This document shows, in pieces, positions 37,601 through 46,404 of a stretch of DNA of 64,000 nt. Source of the DNA: an uncultured Collinsella sp. (GTDB lineage Bacteria; Actinomycetota; Coriobacteriia; Coriobacteriales; Coriobacteriaceae); NCBI GenBank assembly GCA_947507155.1, contig CANNOC010000009.1:23136-87135 (forward strand), read 5' to 3'. A model generated the notes under the pieces. That model did no database searches. It worked only from the letters and a program-made list of their open reading frames with translations, and was not told the DNA's origin. Position 1 is the first letter of the stretch. Each line of letters opens with the position of its first letter. Both the position numbers and the translations under genes were made by a program.

Positions 37601-39349
37601 GCCGAGGTCCGTCAGTCCACGCCCGGCATCGGCCTGATTTCGCCTCCGCCGCACCACGACATCTACTCCATCGAGGACCTGGCGGAGCTTATCTTCGATC
37701 TTAAGAACGCCAACCCCGGCGCGCGCGTGTCGGTCAAGCTGGTCAGCGAGGCCGGCGTCGGCACCATCGCCACCGGCGTGGCCAAGGGCGCTGCCGACAA
37801 GATTTTGATCAGCGGCCACAATGGCGGCTCGGGTGCCGCTGCGCGCGACTCTATCTGGCACGCGGGTCTGCCGCTGGAGCTTGGCCTTGCCGAGGCCCAG
37901 CAGACGCTGCTGCAAAACGGTTTGCGCTCACGCGTGGTGCTCGAGGCCGATGGCAAGCTCATGGACGGCACCGACGTCGCCGTCGCCTGCCTGCTGGGTG
38001 CCGAGGAGTTTGGCTTTGCGACCATGCCGCTCATCTCCATGGGCTGCCTCATGCAGCGCGACTGCCAGCAGGATACCTGCCCGGCCGGCATCGCTACGCA
38101 AAACTGCCGCCTGCGTCGCGGCTTCCGCGGCAAGCCAGAGCACGTCGAGCACTTTATGCTCTTTGTTGCCGAGCAGCTGCGCGAGGTCATGGCGAGCCTG
38201 GGCTTCCGCACCATCGATGAGATGGTCGGCCATCCCGAGTGCTTGCGCCAGATCGAGGTCCCGGGCAACCGCAAGGCCAACCTGCTCGATCTGTCGCCCG
38301 TGCTGGCGAGTGCGACCTGTGAGTTTGGTGCCCATATCCCGGGTGCCGACGGCCGTCACTTCCTGCCCCAGATGGCTGCGGACAGCGAGCTCGACAAGAC
38401 GCTCGACTCCACGTTGTTTGTGCCCTATACGGCCGATGCCCGTGCGCACCTGCGTCCGATTCGCTTCCGCGCCGACATCGCCAACGTCAACCGCTGCGTG
38501 GGCACCATTTTGGGCAACGCGGTGACCAAGGCGCATCCCGAGGGCCTGCCCGCCGGCTCCATTACCATCGATTGCGATGGTTCAGCCGGTCAGAGCTTTG
38601 GCGCGTTCCTTCCGCGTGGCATTACGCTCAACGTGTGCGGCGACGCCAACGACTACTTTGGCAAGGGCCTTTCGGGCGGCGAGGTGTCGGTGCGCCCCAA
38701 CCCGCATGCGACCTATAAGTTCGACGAGAACATCATTGTGGGCAACGTTGCGTTCTTTGGCGCTACGAGCGGCCGCGGCTTCATCAACGGTCTGGCCGGC
38801 CAGCGCTTTGGCGTACGCAACTCCGGTGCCACCGTGGTGGTCGAGGGCTGCGGCAACCATGGCTGCGAGTACATGACGGGCGGTCTGGCGCTCATCCTGG
38901 GCGAGGTCGGGCAGAACTTCGCCGCCGGTATGACGGGTGGCGTGGCTTATGTCTTTGACCAATACGGCACGCTCGATGCCCGTGTGAACCACGAGAGCGT
39001 TGAGCTTAAAGCCCCGACGGCCGGCGAGCTGGCGCAGATTCGCGAGCTCATCCAGGAGCACGTGGACGTGACGCAGAGCCCGCGCGGCATTAAGCTGCTC
39101 TACAGCTTTGAGACGATGAGCAAACACTTTGTGAAGGTCATTCCGACCGAGTACGAGCGCGTGCTGGCGATTGTCGCCGCCGCCGAGGCCGTCGGCAAGA
39201 CGCATGCGCAGGCCGAGGAGCTGGCGTTTGACATTGTGACCGGTCGCGCGAGTGACGCGGATGTTGCTCGCTTCGATGTTGCGGGCGGTGCTGCGGGTGC
39301 TGCGTCCGTGGCTGCCAGCTCTGTTGCTTCGACCAAGAAGGAGGCGTAA
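34652..39349 (+). CDS. gltB: glutamate synthase, large subunit
   Basis: GltB and GltD convert 2-oxoglutarate plus glutamine to two glutamates. The 1565-residue product has an N-terminal glutamine amidotransferase domain whose catalytic Cys21 (HDACGIG) is expected to become the N-terminus after processing. The FMN-binding synthase domain follows, with the 3Fe-4S cysteines in CLMQRDCQQDTCPAG at about 1131-1142, then the C-terminal beta-helix. A short Ala-rich tail ends the protein. GGGGAGG precedes ATG. gltD starts six bases after the stop. Confidence 0.96.
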   Translation: MQADSAQQQGLYRPEFDHDACGIGALADINGERHHQILDDALSILVNLEHRGGTGLEKNTGDGAGILFQVPHHFFRKEAQKCGQILPAEGDYGVAMLFFPQDDKGVEDARRVFEEGCAEAGVPLLFWREVPVDPHDLGETARACMPTILQAFLGRPDDTPAGDAFERRLYVCRRTIEKKADAEFALRDKIFYVCSMSSRTIVYKGMLVATQMRRFFIDLNDAAVKTAVALVHSRYSTNTTPSWERAHPNRFIIHNGEINTLKGNVNWIRAREPNLYSPVLQHDLERVMPIINREGSDSAILDNVLEFLVMNGRPLTRAASMLLPEPWDHNDSLSEECRAYDAYQSMLMEPWDGPAAIAFTDGRTLGAALDRNGLRPARYYVTRDGRFMLASEVGTIEVSPENILTSGCLGPGQMLEVDFARGRVIYNDELRARYAKEKPYRDWIAEETLTVDALDEPVAATPAEDAEVPAAVRMAKLGYHWDDVDEVVRPMAQQGKAPLASMGIDAPLACLSKKTRSFYDYFYQLFAQVTNPPIDALREHMVTSTTLYLGNHGNLLEDSRAACQLVRLERPLLSEEEFDRICAIDRVGFKTRRFRAVYRRDAGEGALQAALKQLAEDVEAAVRDGVNIVVLSDRAGAGEVPVPSLLAVGCVHNHLIRAGVRTFADIVVECGDAVSPHDFAALVGYSASGIYPYNAHACIRDLAARGDLDVTAEQGIANYNKAATAGIVSIMSKMGISTVQSYHSAQIFEAVGFTPEFVNAYFAGTVSRVGGMGVEDVEREQNERYDAALAILKSSAPDQLPTLGLTKWRPLGGEDHLIDPQTVYLLQTACREDSYDTFKEYSARLHRTGRAVRLRDLLDFDASGRTPVSLDEVEPALNIVRRFNTGAMSYGSISKEAHECMAIAMNRLHGRSNSGEGGEDPRRETPLANGDSKNSAIKQVASARFGVTSRYLCSAFEIQIKMAQGAKPGEGGHLPGKKVYPWIAEVRQSTPGIGLISPPPHHDIYSIEDLAELIFDLKNANPGARVSVKLVSEAGVGTIATGVAKGAADKILISGHNGGSGAAARDSIWHAGLPLELGLAEAQQTLLQNGLRSRVVLEADGKLMDGTDVAVACLLGAEEFGFATMPLISMGCLMQRDCQQDTCPAGIATQNCRLRRGFRGKPEHVEHFMLFVAEQLREVMASLGFRTIDEMVGHPECLRQIEVPGNRKANLLDLSPVLASATCEFGAHIPGADGRHFLPQMAADSELDKTLDSTLFVPYTADARAHLRPIRFRADIANVNRCVGTILGNAVTKAHPEGLPAGSITIDCDGSAGQSFGAFLPRGITLNVCGDANDYFGKGLSGGEVSVRPNPHATYKFDENIIVGNVAFFGATSGRGFINGLAGQRFGVRNSGATVVVEGCGNHGCEYMTGGLALILGEVGQNFAAGMTGGVAYVFDQYGTLDARVNHESVELKAPTAGELAQIRELIQEHVDVTQSPRGIKLLYSFETMSKHFVKVIPTEYERVLAIVAAAEAVGKTHAQAEELAFDIVTGRASDADVARFDVAGGAAGAASVAASSVASTKKEA

Positions 39350-39354
39350 GTGCC

Positions 39355-40836
<1,482 letters not shown>

Positions 40837-40839
40837 AGA

Positions 40840-40903
40840 AGTCATTTAAGAACGTCCCCAATGACTAGTCATTTTTTTGTCTAGTCGTTGGGGACATTTT
40901 TTT
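40840..40903 (+). terminator. type B repeat doublet acting as gltBD terminator
   Basis: GTCCCCAATGACTAG (40854-40868) pairs with CTAGTCGTTGGGGAC (40881-40895; one G-U) and seven T residues follow. The left unit begins AGTCATT four bases after the gltD stop. Confidence 0.75.
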
Positions 40904-41191
40904 GCGAGCGATTTGCCCGTTTGTCGACGTACGGGTGTTCATTTGTCGACTTCTTGGGCCGTGGTCACCTGTTGTTTCTGTGGTGGCTGTGGGTATCTGG
41001 CTCAAAAGGGCGGGTTGTCCGTCTATGTTTACCTGCCGTTTTGTTGCGGTGCGCATTTTCGGTCAAGCTTTTCGTCAAGTGTTTGGTCAGCATCTGGTTT
41101 GCAGCCGGAGGCCTATTTTGCCCGCGCTGGTCGTGGCCGACCATCCTCCTCGTAAGCTCAAATTGAGGTCCATCAGTTTGAGGAGGATGCC
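40904..41191. other. gap between gltD and 41192, no gene seen
   Basis: All three forward frames are open through much of this stretch, but none has a clear ribosome binding site or protein-like composition. TTTGTCGAC occurs twice about 30 bases apart, and GTCAAG-like words repeat near 41065-41090. CTCAAATTGAG (41157-41167) is a perfect odd palindrome about 25 bases before the next start and may be an operator. Confidence 0.4.
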
Positions 41192-41899
41192 ATGACTGAC
41201 CACGCTTTAGATCGAGCGCAGCTGGCCGAAGCCGTCGGCAACGATATTGCCGACATGGCCCATTTTTGGATGCTGCGGAAGTTCCAGTTTTTGGAGCCGG
41301 CGCGCGAACAGTTCGAGATCATTGTCGACCCGTGGCTCAGCTATTGCACCGAGCCTTCGCAAAACGAAATCATGGCCTACAACATGGCATTTACCGATTG
41401 GCTGCTCTTCGAGCGCCCCTATCGCCATGGCAAGACGCTGCTCGAGCTGTATGTTGACGAGCCGCCGGCATCGCTTTCGCCTGCCTCGCTCAAGCGGCTC
41501 GAGCAGGTACGCGACACGCAGTATTTCTCGCGCTTTGGCATTTTGGACAAGGATCCTGCGACTGGTATGGTCGCGCTGAAGGACACGCGCACCGACCGTC
41601 GCTTTGATGTCTACGACCCGCATATCGTGCAAAAGGAGCATTGGAGCGACGGCGCGATTGCGGTGCGCCTCGCCTGCGTCGACGATGTCTGGCTGACGGC
41701 GGGACAACTCTATCTGTATGACATCGCGCGCCTGAGCGACACGGCGGTCGATGGACCGGGTGCGGTGCATCCGGAGGACCTGCAGGACGGCTTTGACACC
41801 TCGTGCATCAGCTTCTTTTTGCGCCTGGTCCGCGACATCATGGGCGCCCAGGGGCGGTACGTAAAGTCGCTCAACATCTACGAGCAGGAGTGGGAGTAG
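41192..41899 (+). CDS. conserved-looking protein of unknown function
   Basis: The 235-residue soluble protein has no motif I recognise. It begins with a helical stretch (DRAQLAEAVGNDIADMAHFWMLRKFQFLEPAREQFEIIVDPW), has the central segment MAFTDWLLFERPYRHGKTLLELYV, and ends VKSLNIYEQEWE. Normal codon use and AGGAGG before ATG support it as a real gene. It could be related to plasmid- or phage-type accessory proteins, but I have no evidence. A type A array starts 38 bases after its stop. Confidence 0.7.
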   Translation: MTDHALDRAQLAEAVGNDIADMAHFWMLRKFQFLEPAREQFEIIVDPWLSYCTEPSQNEIMAYNMAFTDWLLFERPYRHGKTLLELYVDEPPASLSPASLKRLEQVRDTQYFSRFGILDKDPATGMVALKDTRTDRRFDVYDPHIVQKEHWSDGAIAVRLACVDDVWLTAGQLYLYDIARLSDTAVDGPGAVHPEDLQDGFDTSCISFFLRLVRDIMGAQGRYVKSLNIYEQEWE

Positions 41900-41937
41900 G
41901 GGATGTTACTGGTGTCGCTCTGCTGCCCCTGACTTTG

Positions 41938-42153
41938 TCTCAATCTGTAACGTTTGGCGGCTGTTTAGGCCCGTAACTGTTACAGATTGAGATGTTCGGC
42001 AACGGGCTGGGGGAATGTCTCAATCTGTAACATCTACGGGCTAAAAGTCGACCTAGCTGTTACAGATTGAGACAAAGGCTGGACGCGGTGCCGAAAGATC
42101 TTGTTCTGTAACAACTAGAGGCTCAAAGACTGTCTTTCTGTTACAGATCAAGA
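41938..42153. repeat. type A hairpin array, 3 copies
   Basis: A6 (41938-41992), A7 (42016-42074) and A8 (42099-42153) have centres about 80-81 nt apart. A6 has a TTT-centred loop, A7 and A8 AAA-centred loops, so orientations differ. A8 has one arm mismatch (TCTTGTTC). The array ends 21 bases before the start of the DUF559-like gene. Confidence 0.93.
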
Positions 42154-42174
42154 CATTTGTCAGCGGAGGTAACG

Positions 42175-43251
42175 GTGACGAAGGTCCATTTGTCTGACGT
42201 GGTGGTGATGGAAGTGTCTAATACCGTTCTCAAACACAAACATACGACTCGCAACACGTTGGCGCGGAACAGGATGCTCGCGCGGCTCACGGAGACGGCC
42301 AAGCAAGGTGCGCTGTTCGCAACGCATGACAATACCGAGCTCATGTGGCTGCGACGCCATGTTGGAACCGACGATATCGCGGAGCCCGAGCCGTACCTGT
42401 TCTGTTTTCAGCATGATTGGGATGCATTGACGTCGGCGGAGCGAGCGCTGAGGACTATCAAAGGGCTTGCGGAATTTCATCCCGATTGGGCGTTTTGGGG
42501 CTATGACGCGGCGCTTTTGTGGGGTTTGGAGGTGCCGAATGATCTGCTCGGGCCGCGCTTTCTTGTTAAGACGGGTTGTTCGGTGACGTTGAGCAGCGGG
42601 TGCAGGTTGTTGCGTCCGCAGATGGCGGGCGCGCTCGAGCGTGTTGATGGCGTGCGGGTGACGTCGTTTTGGCGCACGGTGGAGGATTGCTTACTGCGTG
42701 CGCCGTTCTCCTACGGGTTGGCGATTGCCGATTCTGCACTGCGGGCGAAAGGCGTATCACGTTGGGATTTGTGCGAGCGCCTCCGCGCCGATTGCGAGGG
42801 CAGGCGAGGGTATCGCAGGGCACAGGTGATTGCGTCGTATGCGGACGGGCTGTCCGAAAACGGCGGCGAGTCTCGGTTCCGAGCGTTCTTTATTGCGTAC
42901 GGCTTTCCAGTTCCGGAGCTGCAGGTTGAGTTTCGCGACCCGCTCGATCCGAGCCAGGTATTTCGCGTCGACTATTTTTGGCAGCTCGAGGACGGGACGT
43001 GTGTCATCGGCGAGCTCGACGGAAAGGGGAAGTACACCCTGCAGAGCGGCGGGGGCCGGGAGTCGGTAGACCCATTCGTGGCAGAGCGTCAGCGGGAATC
43101 TCATCTGACAATGCTCGGGCACAAGGTGCTTCGGTTTACGTTTGATGAGCTCAAGAATCCGGGGAAGCTGGTTGAGAAGATGAGGTTAGCGGGTATTCCG
43201 CGACGGCCCGATTTGGCTGAGGAGTGGAGACGTCGGTGGTATGGGCGCTGA
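42175..43251 (+). CDS. AbiEi/DUF559-like predicted nuclease or antitoxin-type protein
   Basis: The 358-residue product has a C-terminal region (about 235-340) that reads like the DUF559/Vsr-type PD-(D/E)XK fold: GESRFRAFFIAYGFPVPELQ, then FRVDYFWQLEDGTCVIGELDGKGKY with acidic Asp and GELDGK, then ERQRESHLTMLGHKVLRFTFDEL. The front part resembles AbiEi-type proteins often fused to this domain in actinobacteria. Activity is unproven. GTG 42175 follows GGAGG. The gene is bracketed closely by type A hairpins, three upstream and two downstream, and ends with TGA, rare in this window. Confidence 0.7.
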   Translation: MTKVHLSDVVVMEVSNTVLKHKHTTRNTLARNRMLARLTETAKQGALFATHDNTELMWLRRHVGTDDIAEPEPYLFCFQHDWDALTSAERALRTIKGLAEFHPDWAFWGYDAALLWGLEVPNDLLGPRFLVKTGCSVTLSSGCRLLRPQMAGALERVDGVRVTSFWRTVEDCLLRAPFSYGLAIADSALRAKGVSRWDLCERLRADCEGRRGYRRAQVIASYADGLSENGGESRFRAFFIAYGFPVPELQVEFRDPLDPSQVFRVDYFWQLEDGTCVIGELDGKGKYTLQSGGGRESVDPFVAERQRESHLTMLGHKVLRFTFDELKNPGKLVEKMRLAGIPRRPDLAEEWRRRWYGR

Positions 43252-43256
43252 GAGGT

Positions 43257-43398
43257 TTTGTCTTGATCTGTAACGTTTAGAAGTTGTTTGAGTTCGTAAT
43301 TGTTACAGATCGAGACAAACCGGTGAAACGTCGACCGAATGTCTCGATCTGTAACATCAAGGGGCCCAACAACCCTGTATCTGTTACAGATCGAGATA
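43257..43398. repeat. type A hairpin array, 2 copies
   Basis: A9 (43257-43319) starts six bases after the preceding stop codon; A10 (43340-43398) has a perfect CTCGATC / GATCGAG stem. Centres are 81 nt apart. The A9 loop is TTT-centred and A10 has CAACAA. Confidence 0.93.
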
Positions 43399-43546
43399 TT
43401 TCCCTGGTGTCGCTGGGGTGGGACTGCAGCATATTCCGTCTCCCACATCCCCTCTTCCCTCCGTTAACCGATGCGTCTGCAGCAATCCAGCGGGACTAGG
43501 TGATAATGGACAAATGTTCAAGTTAATCGTGAGGGAGGAGCTCGAT

Positions 43547-44917
43547 ATGGCGTCTGCCGATCGTTCCACGTTGTTTATCAATGCGACCATTCTGGATGGC
43601 TCGGAGCATATGGAGCCGCAACCCGATATGGCCGTGACTGTTGAGCGCGGCGTCATCACCTGGATGGGGCCGAGTGCTGTGGCGCAGGCGCCCGCGGGTG
43701 CCGAGGTTATCGACCTGGGCGGTGCGTATCTCATGCCCGGTCTCATCAATATGCACGTGCACCTGTGCGGCTCGGGCAAGCCTGTCTCGGCCGGCGATGC
43801 GGGCGCGCTGATGAAGAAGCTCGATAATCCCGTGGGGCGCGCCATCGTGCGCCATATTCTTAAGGGCAGCGCCCAACAACAACTGGCAAGTGGCGTGACC
43901 ACGGTGCGCGGCGCGGGCGATCCGCTGTTTGCCGATCTGGCCGTGCGCGATGCTATCGATGCCGGCAAGTATCAAGGTCCTCGCCTGGTGGCGCCGGGAA
44001 CGGGCGTCACGGTGCCGGGCGGCCATGGTGCGGGCTTGTTCGCCCAGGTGGCCAACAGTCCCGCCGAGGCAGCCGAACAGGTGCGCGACCTGTATGCGCG
44101 TGGTGCCGACGTCATTAAGCTGTTCGTGACGGGCGGCGTGTTCGACGCTACCGAGGTGGGCGAGCCGGGCGTGCTGCGCATGCCGGTCGAGGTTGCCGCG
44201 GCGGCGTGCAAGGCTGCGCACGAGGTGAGTCTGCCGGTTATGGCCCATGTCGAGAGTACCGAGGGCGTGAAGGCCGCGCTTGAGGCCGGCGTTGACACGA
44301 TTGAGCACGGCGCTCCGTTGTCGCCCGAGATTCTGGAGCTGTACCGTGGCGCCGCGGGCACGCAACTCGAGGGGCGTGCGCCCAGTGTTACCTGCACTAT
44401 CAGCCCGGCGCTGCCGTTTGTATTGCTCGACCCGAAAAAGACCCATTCGACCGATACGCAAAAGAAGAACGGCGATATCGTGTGCTCGGGCATTATCGAG
44501 AGCGCCCGTGCCGCACTGGAAGCTGGCGTTAAGGTGGGCCTGGGTACGGACTCGAGCTGCCCGTTCGTGACGCAGTACGACATGTGGCGTGAGGTGGCCT
44601 ATTTTGCCAAGTATGTCGGCGTGAGCAACGCCTTCGCACTGCATACGGCTACGCAAGTCAACGCCGAGCTGCTGGGGCTGGACGGCGAGACTGGCACGAT
44701 CGAGTGCGGCAAGGCCGCCGATATCTTGGTGACGCGCGAGAACCCGCTCGATGACCTGTGCGCTCTGCGTGAGCCGATGCACGTGATGTGTCGCGGCGAT
44801 CTGGTGTGCAAACTCAAGGTGAAGCGCATCCCCGAGGTGGATGCCGAGCTCGACGCGATTATGGCCATGCCAGCCGAAGCGCTGGCTGAGGAGCTGGCCC
44901 GCGACGGCGTAGCATAG
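43547..44917 (+). CDS. amidohydrolase family protein (imidazolonepropionase/prolidase-like)
   Basis: The 456-residue cytoplasmic enzyme has the metal-dependent amidohydrolase pattern: PGLINMHVHLCGSG (HxH), ADVIKLFVTGG with the probable carboxylated Lys, VMAHVESTEGVKAALEAGVDTIEHG, and GLGTDSSCPF with the late Asp. This matches the group of imidazolonepropionase-like and Xaa-Pro dipeptidase-type hydrolases. The substrate cannot be named. GGGAGGAG before ATG 43547 sets the start, although the frame is open to 43418. It is preceded by type A hairpins and followed by a strong terminator. Confidence 0.88.
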   Translation: MASADRSTLFINATILDGSEHMEPQPDMAVTVERGVITWMGPSAVAQAPAGAEVIDLGGAYLMPGLINMHVHLCGSGKPVSAGDAGALMKKLDNPVGRAIVRHILKGSAQQQLASGVTTVRGAGDPLFADLAVRDAIDAGKYQGPRLVAPGTGVTVPGGHGAGLFAQVANSPAEAAEQVRDLYARGADVIKLFVTGGVFDATEVGEPGVLRMPVEVAAAACKAAHEVSLPVMAHVESTEGVKAALEAGVDTIEHGAPLSPEILELYRGAAGTQLEGRAPSVTCTISPALPFVLLDPKKTHSTDTQKKNGDIVCSGIIESARAALEAGVKVGLGTDSSCPFVTQYDMWREVAYFAKYVGVSNAFALHTATQVNAELLGLDGETGTIECGKAADILVTRENPLDDLCALREPMHVMCRGDLVCKLKVKRIPEVDAELDAIMAMPAEALAEELARDGVA

Positions 44918-44919
44918 GT

Positions 44920-44948
44920 GTGACAAAGGGACAGCTCCGTTGTCGCAT
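44920..44948. repeat. type J palindrome
   Basis: TGTGACAA and TTGTCGCA (one mismatch) enclose a 13 nt core, AGGGACAGCTCCG. It begins three bases after the preceding stop codon. The core also occurs in the linker after hairpin A1 (CGGAGCTGTCCCT). Confidence 0.55.
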
Positions 44949-44950
44949 AC

Positions 44951-44987
44951 AAAAAGCCGAGGTCTCAGCGCGAGGCCTCGGCTTTTA
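44951..44987. terminator. bidirectional intrinsic terminator
   Basis: AAAAAGCCGAGG and CCTCGGCTTTT pair between two convergent genes, with T-runs for both directions. Confidence 0.9.
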
Positions 44988-45007
44988 TTTGTCCTATGGT
45001 ATGGCGG

Positions 45008-45481
45008 CTAGGAGCGCGTCTCCATCTTGGCGTGGCACTTGGGGCAGGTGACGCGGATCTTGCCCTTGCCCTTGGGGACGGAGAGCATCTGGCCGCAGTT
45101 GGGGCACTTGAGATAGGCCGTGGTCTTGCGGCCCTTCCACATCTTCTTGGCCGTGCGCTTGGCACGCTCAAAGTCTTCCTTACTGGTGCCGGCCGCACGT
45201 GAGGTGCTGGCCGCTGCGGTTCCGCCGCCCAAGCTGGCGACGAATTTGCCCAGGCAGGGGACGTTTGCAGTCGCGGCGACAAAGGCCTCGTTCTCCTTGT
45301 GACGTGCGTCGATATTTTTGGACAGGCCGCGCAGCACGCCAATCACGATTACGGCGATGGCAATCCAGCTGAGCCACTGGATGCGGGCTATCGATCCGAT
45401 CATCGCGATGATGATGCCGGCAAAACCCATCACGATGGTGAGTTCATCGGCACCATTGCGACCCTTCATAAAGTCATTCAT
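45008..45481 (-). CDS. zinc-ribbon membrane protein
   Basis: The 157-residue protein has two closely spaced membrane helices near its start (LTIVMGFAGIIIAMIGSIA and WLSWIAIAVIVIGVLRGL) and a C-terminal zinc ribbon (CPNCGQMLSVPKGKGKIRVTCPKCHAKM). The topology suggests a cytoplasmic metal-binding domain tethered to the membrane. The function is unknown; the N-terminal part looks like a rhomboid-free hairpin anchor. AAAGG precedes the ATG on the minus strand. Confidence 0.78.
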   Translation of the reverse strand: MNDFMKGRNGADELTIVMGFAGIIIAMIGSIARIQWLSWIAIAVIVIGVLRGLSKNIDARHKENEAFVAATANVPCLGKFVASLGGGTAAASTSRAAGTSKEDFERAKRTAKKMWKGRKTTAYLKCPNCGQMLSVPKGKGKIRVTCPKCHAKMETRS

Positions 45482-45536
45482 GCAAATTGCCTTTCGTTCG
45501 ATATGCTGCACGCCTTTATACCCGATTTAGAGCAAG

Positions 45537-45617
45537 GGGGACAGGTTAATCTGCACCAATGTGGTGCAAACATACCTGTCCCCGGAATACCAAGACGGTG
45601 CAAACGTACCTGTCCCC
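45537..45617. repeat. type E palindrome doublet plus a partial unit
   Basis: GGGGACAGGT...TGCACCA (45537-45558) and its inverted copy (45562-45583) are separated by ATG. A third half-unit, GGTGCAAACGTACC followed by TGTCCCC, lies at 45597-45617, just after the csoR stop on the minus strand. Confidence 0.8.
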
Positions 45618-45627
45618 AATGCCCCAA

Positions 45628-45900
45628 TTACTTGGAGAGTTTGTCGACGACGCGTTCGATTTCGGCGAGTTTGGCGGCTTTGAGGTCTTCGTCGCCCGAT
45701 TCGATTGCCGAAGTCACGCAGCCCTCGATATGCGCCTTGAGCACGTCGGCGTTAATGCGCGCGAGGAGCGCCTGTGTGGCCATGAGCTGCGTGGAGATAT
45801 CGACGCAGTAGCGGTCCTCCTCGACCATCCGCAGGATGCCGTCGATCTGACCGCGTGCCGTCTTGAGCATGCGGGTCACCGATTTATGGTCTGCCATCAT
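45628..45900 (-). CDS. csoR: copper-sensing transcriptional repressor CsoR
   Basis: The 90-residue helical DUF156-type repressor has the Cu(I)-binding Cys-His-Cys set: Cys in RYCVDISTQ, then His and Cys four apart in KAHIEGC. Without copper it binds its operator; copper binding releases it. The copper genes copA and copZ lie upstream on the same strand and a classic CsoR operator precedes copA. The start ATG 45900 follows GAGGA. A type C hairpin lies between it and copZ. Confidence 0.93.
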   Translation of the reverse strand: MMADHKSVTRMLKTARGQIDGILRMVEEDRYCVDISTQLMATQALLARINADVLKAHIEGCVTSAIESGDEDLKAAKLAEIERVVDKLSK

Positions 45901-45942
45901 GTCGGGTCCTCGTTTCTGGTCGATCTTCCGGATGTCCCCGTC

Positions 45943-46009
45943 AGTTGCGGTGAAATACGGACCGTTTAAAGGCCTAGGGCGGCACAACAGTCCGTATTTC
46001 ACCGCAACT
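45943..46009. repeat. type C palindrome between copZ and csoR
   Basis: Perfect 20-base arms (45943-45962 and 45990-46009, starting AGTTGCGGTGAAATA) enclose a 27 nt loop. Confidence 0.9.
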
Positions 46010-46035
46010 TCTGAGGATTCAGTAGGCAGCGACTG

Positions 46036-46257
46036 CTATGCGGCGGTCACAGACAGGGCGTGGAATTTCTCGCCCGCGGCCTCGACAGCGGCGGCGAGTT
46101 GCTCGGCGGTTACGGTGTCGGCGCACTCAACCTGGACGGTCTGGGTCTCGTGATCGGCGTCGGCGTCGGTCACGCCGGCAACGTTGAGCAGTGCCGTCTC
46201 GACAGTAGCGTCGCAGTGGCCGCACATGAGGCCGGAAGTCTTGATTGTGTAACGCAT
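46036..46257 (-). CDS. copZ: copper chaperone (HMA domain), CopZ-like
   Basis: The 73-residue protein is one heavy-metal-associated domain with the Cu(I)-binding motif GLMCGHCDATVETAL. It would carry copper to CopA. The start is set by GGGAGG before ATG 46257; the frame is open 18 codons further upstream. It lies 147 bases downstream of copA on the same strand, a gap with no visible terminator. Confidence 0.93.
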   Translation of the reverse strand: MRYTIKTSGLMCGHCDATVETALLNVAGVTDADADHETQTVQVECADTVTAEQLAAAVEAAGEKFHALSVTAA

Positions 46258-46404
46258 GGGTATTCCTCCCTGTTGTGTCGGCTTTCCCAGGCACCCGACC
46301 TTGACCTTCAAGCCGTCGCTCGCGTACCAAAGTGCGCGTCGCTCCTCTTTCGGGTCAATCTCGGGCGTCTGGAAAACCCGTTCTAGATGGACTTAATGGT
46401 GAGC

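Noticed and set aside
35996..37915. 639-residue open frame antisense to gltB
   Set aside because: It lies wholly opposite a well-conserved gene, has no ribosome binding site, and its composition is that of the reverse complement of high-GC codons. The same applies to the long antisense frames opposite ade, secA and copA.
40877..41195. Three overlapping open frames after gltD
   Set aside because: All three frames are open at once, none has a ribosome binding site or recognisable protein, so it is more likely noncoding sequence poor in stop codons.
41938..42153. CRISPR array
   Set aside because: Repeats alternate in orientation, arms differ between copies, only two or three hairpins occur per group, and no cas gene is in the window.
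42175..43251. RAYT (Y1-type REP transposase)
   Set aside because: The protein lacks the HUH motif and the Y1 tyrosine context; it reads as a DUF559-like nuclease fold.
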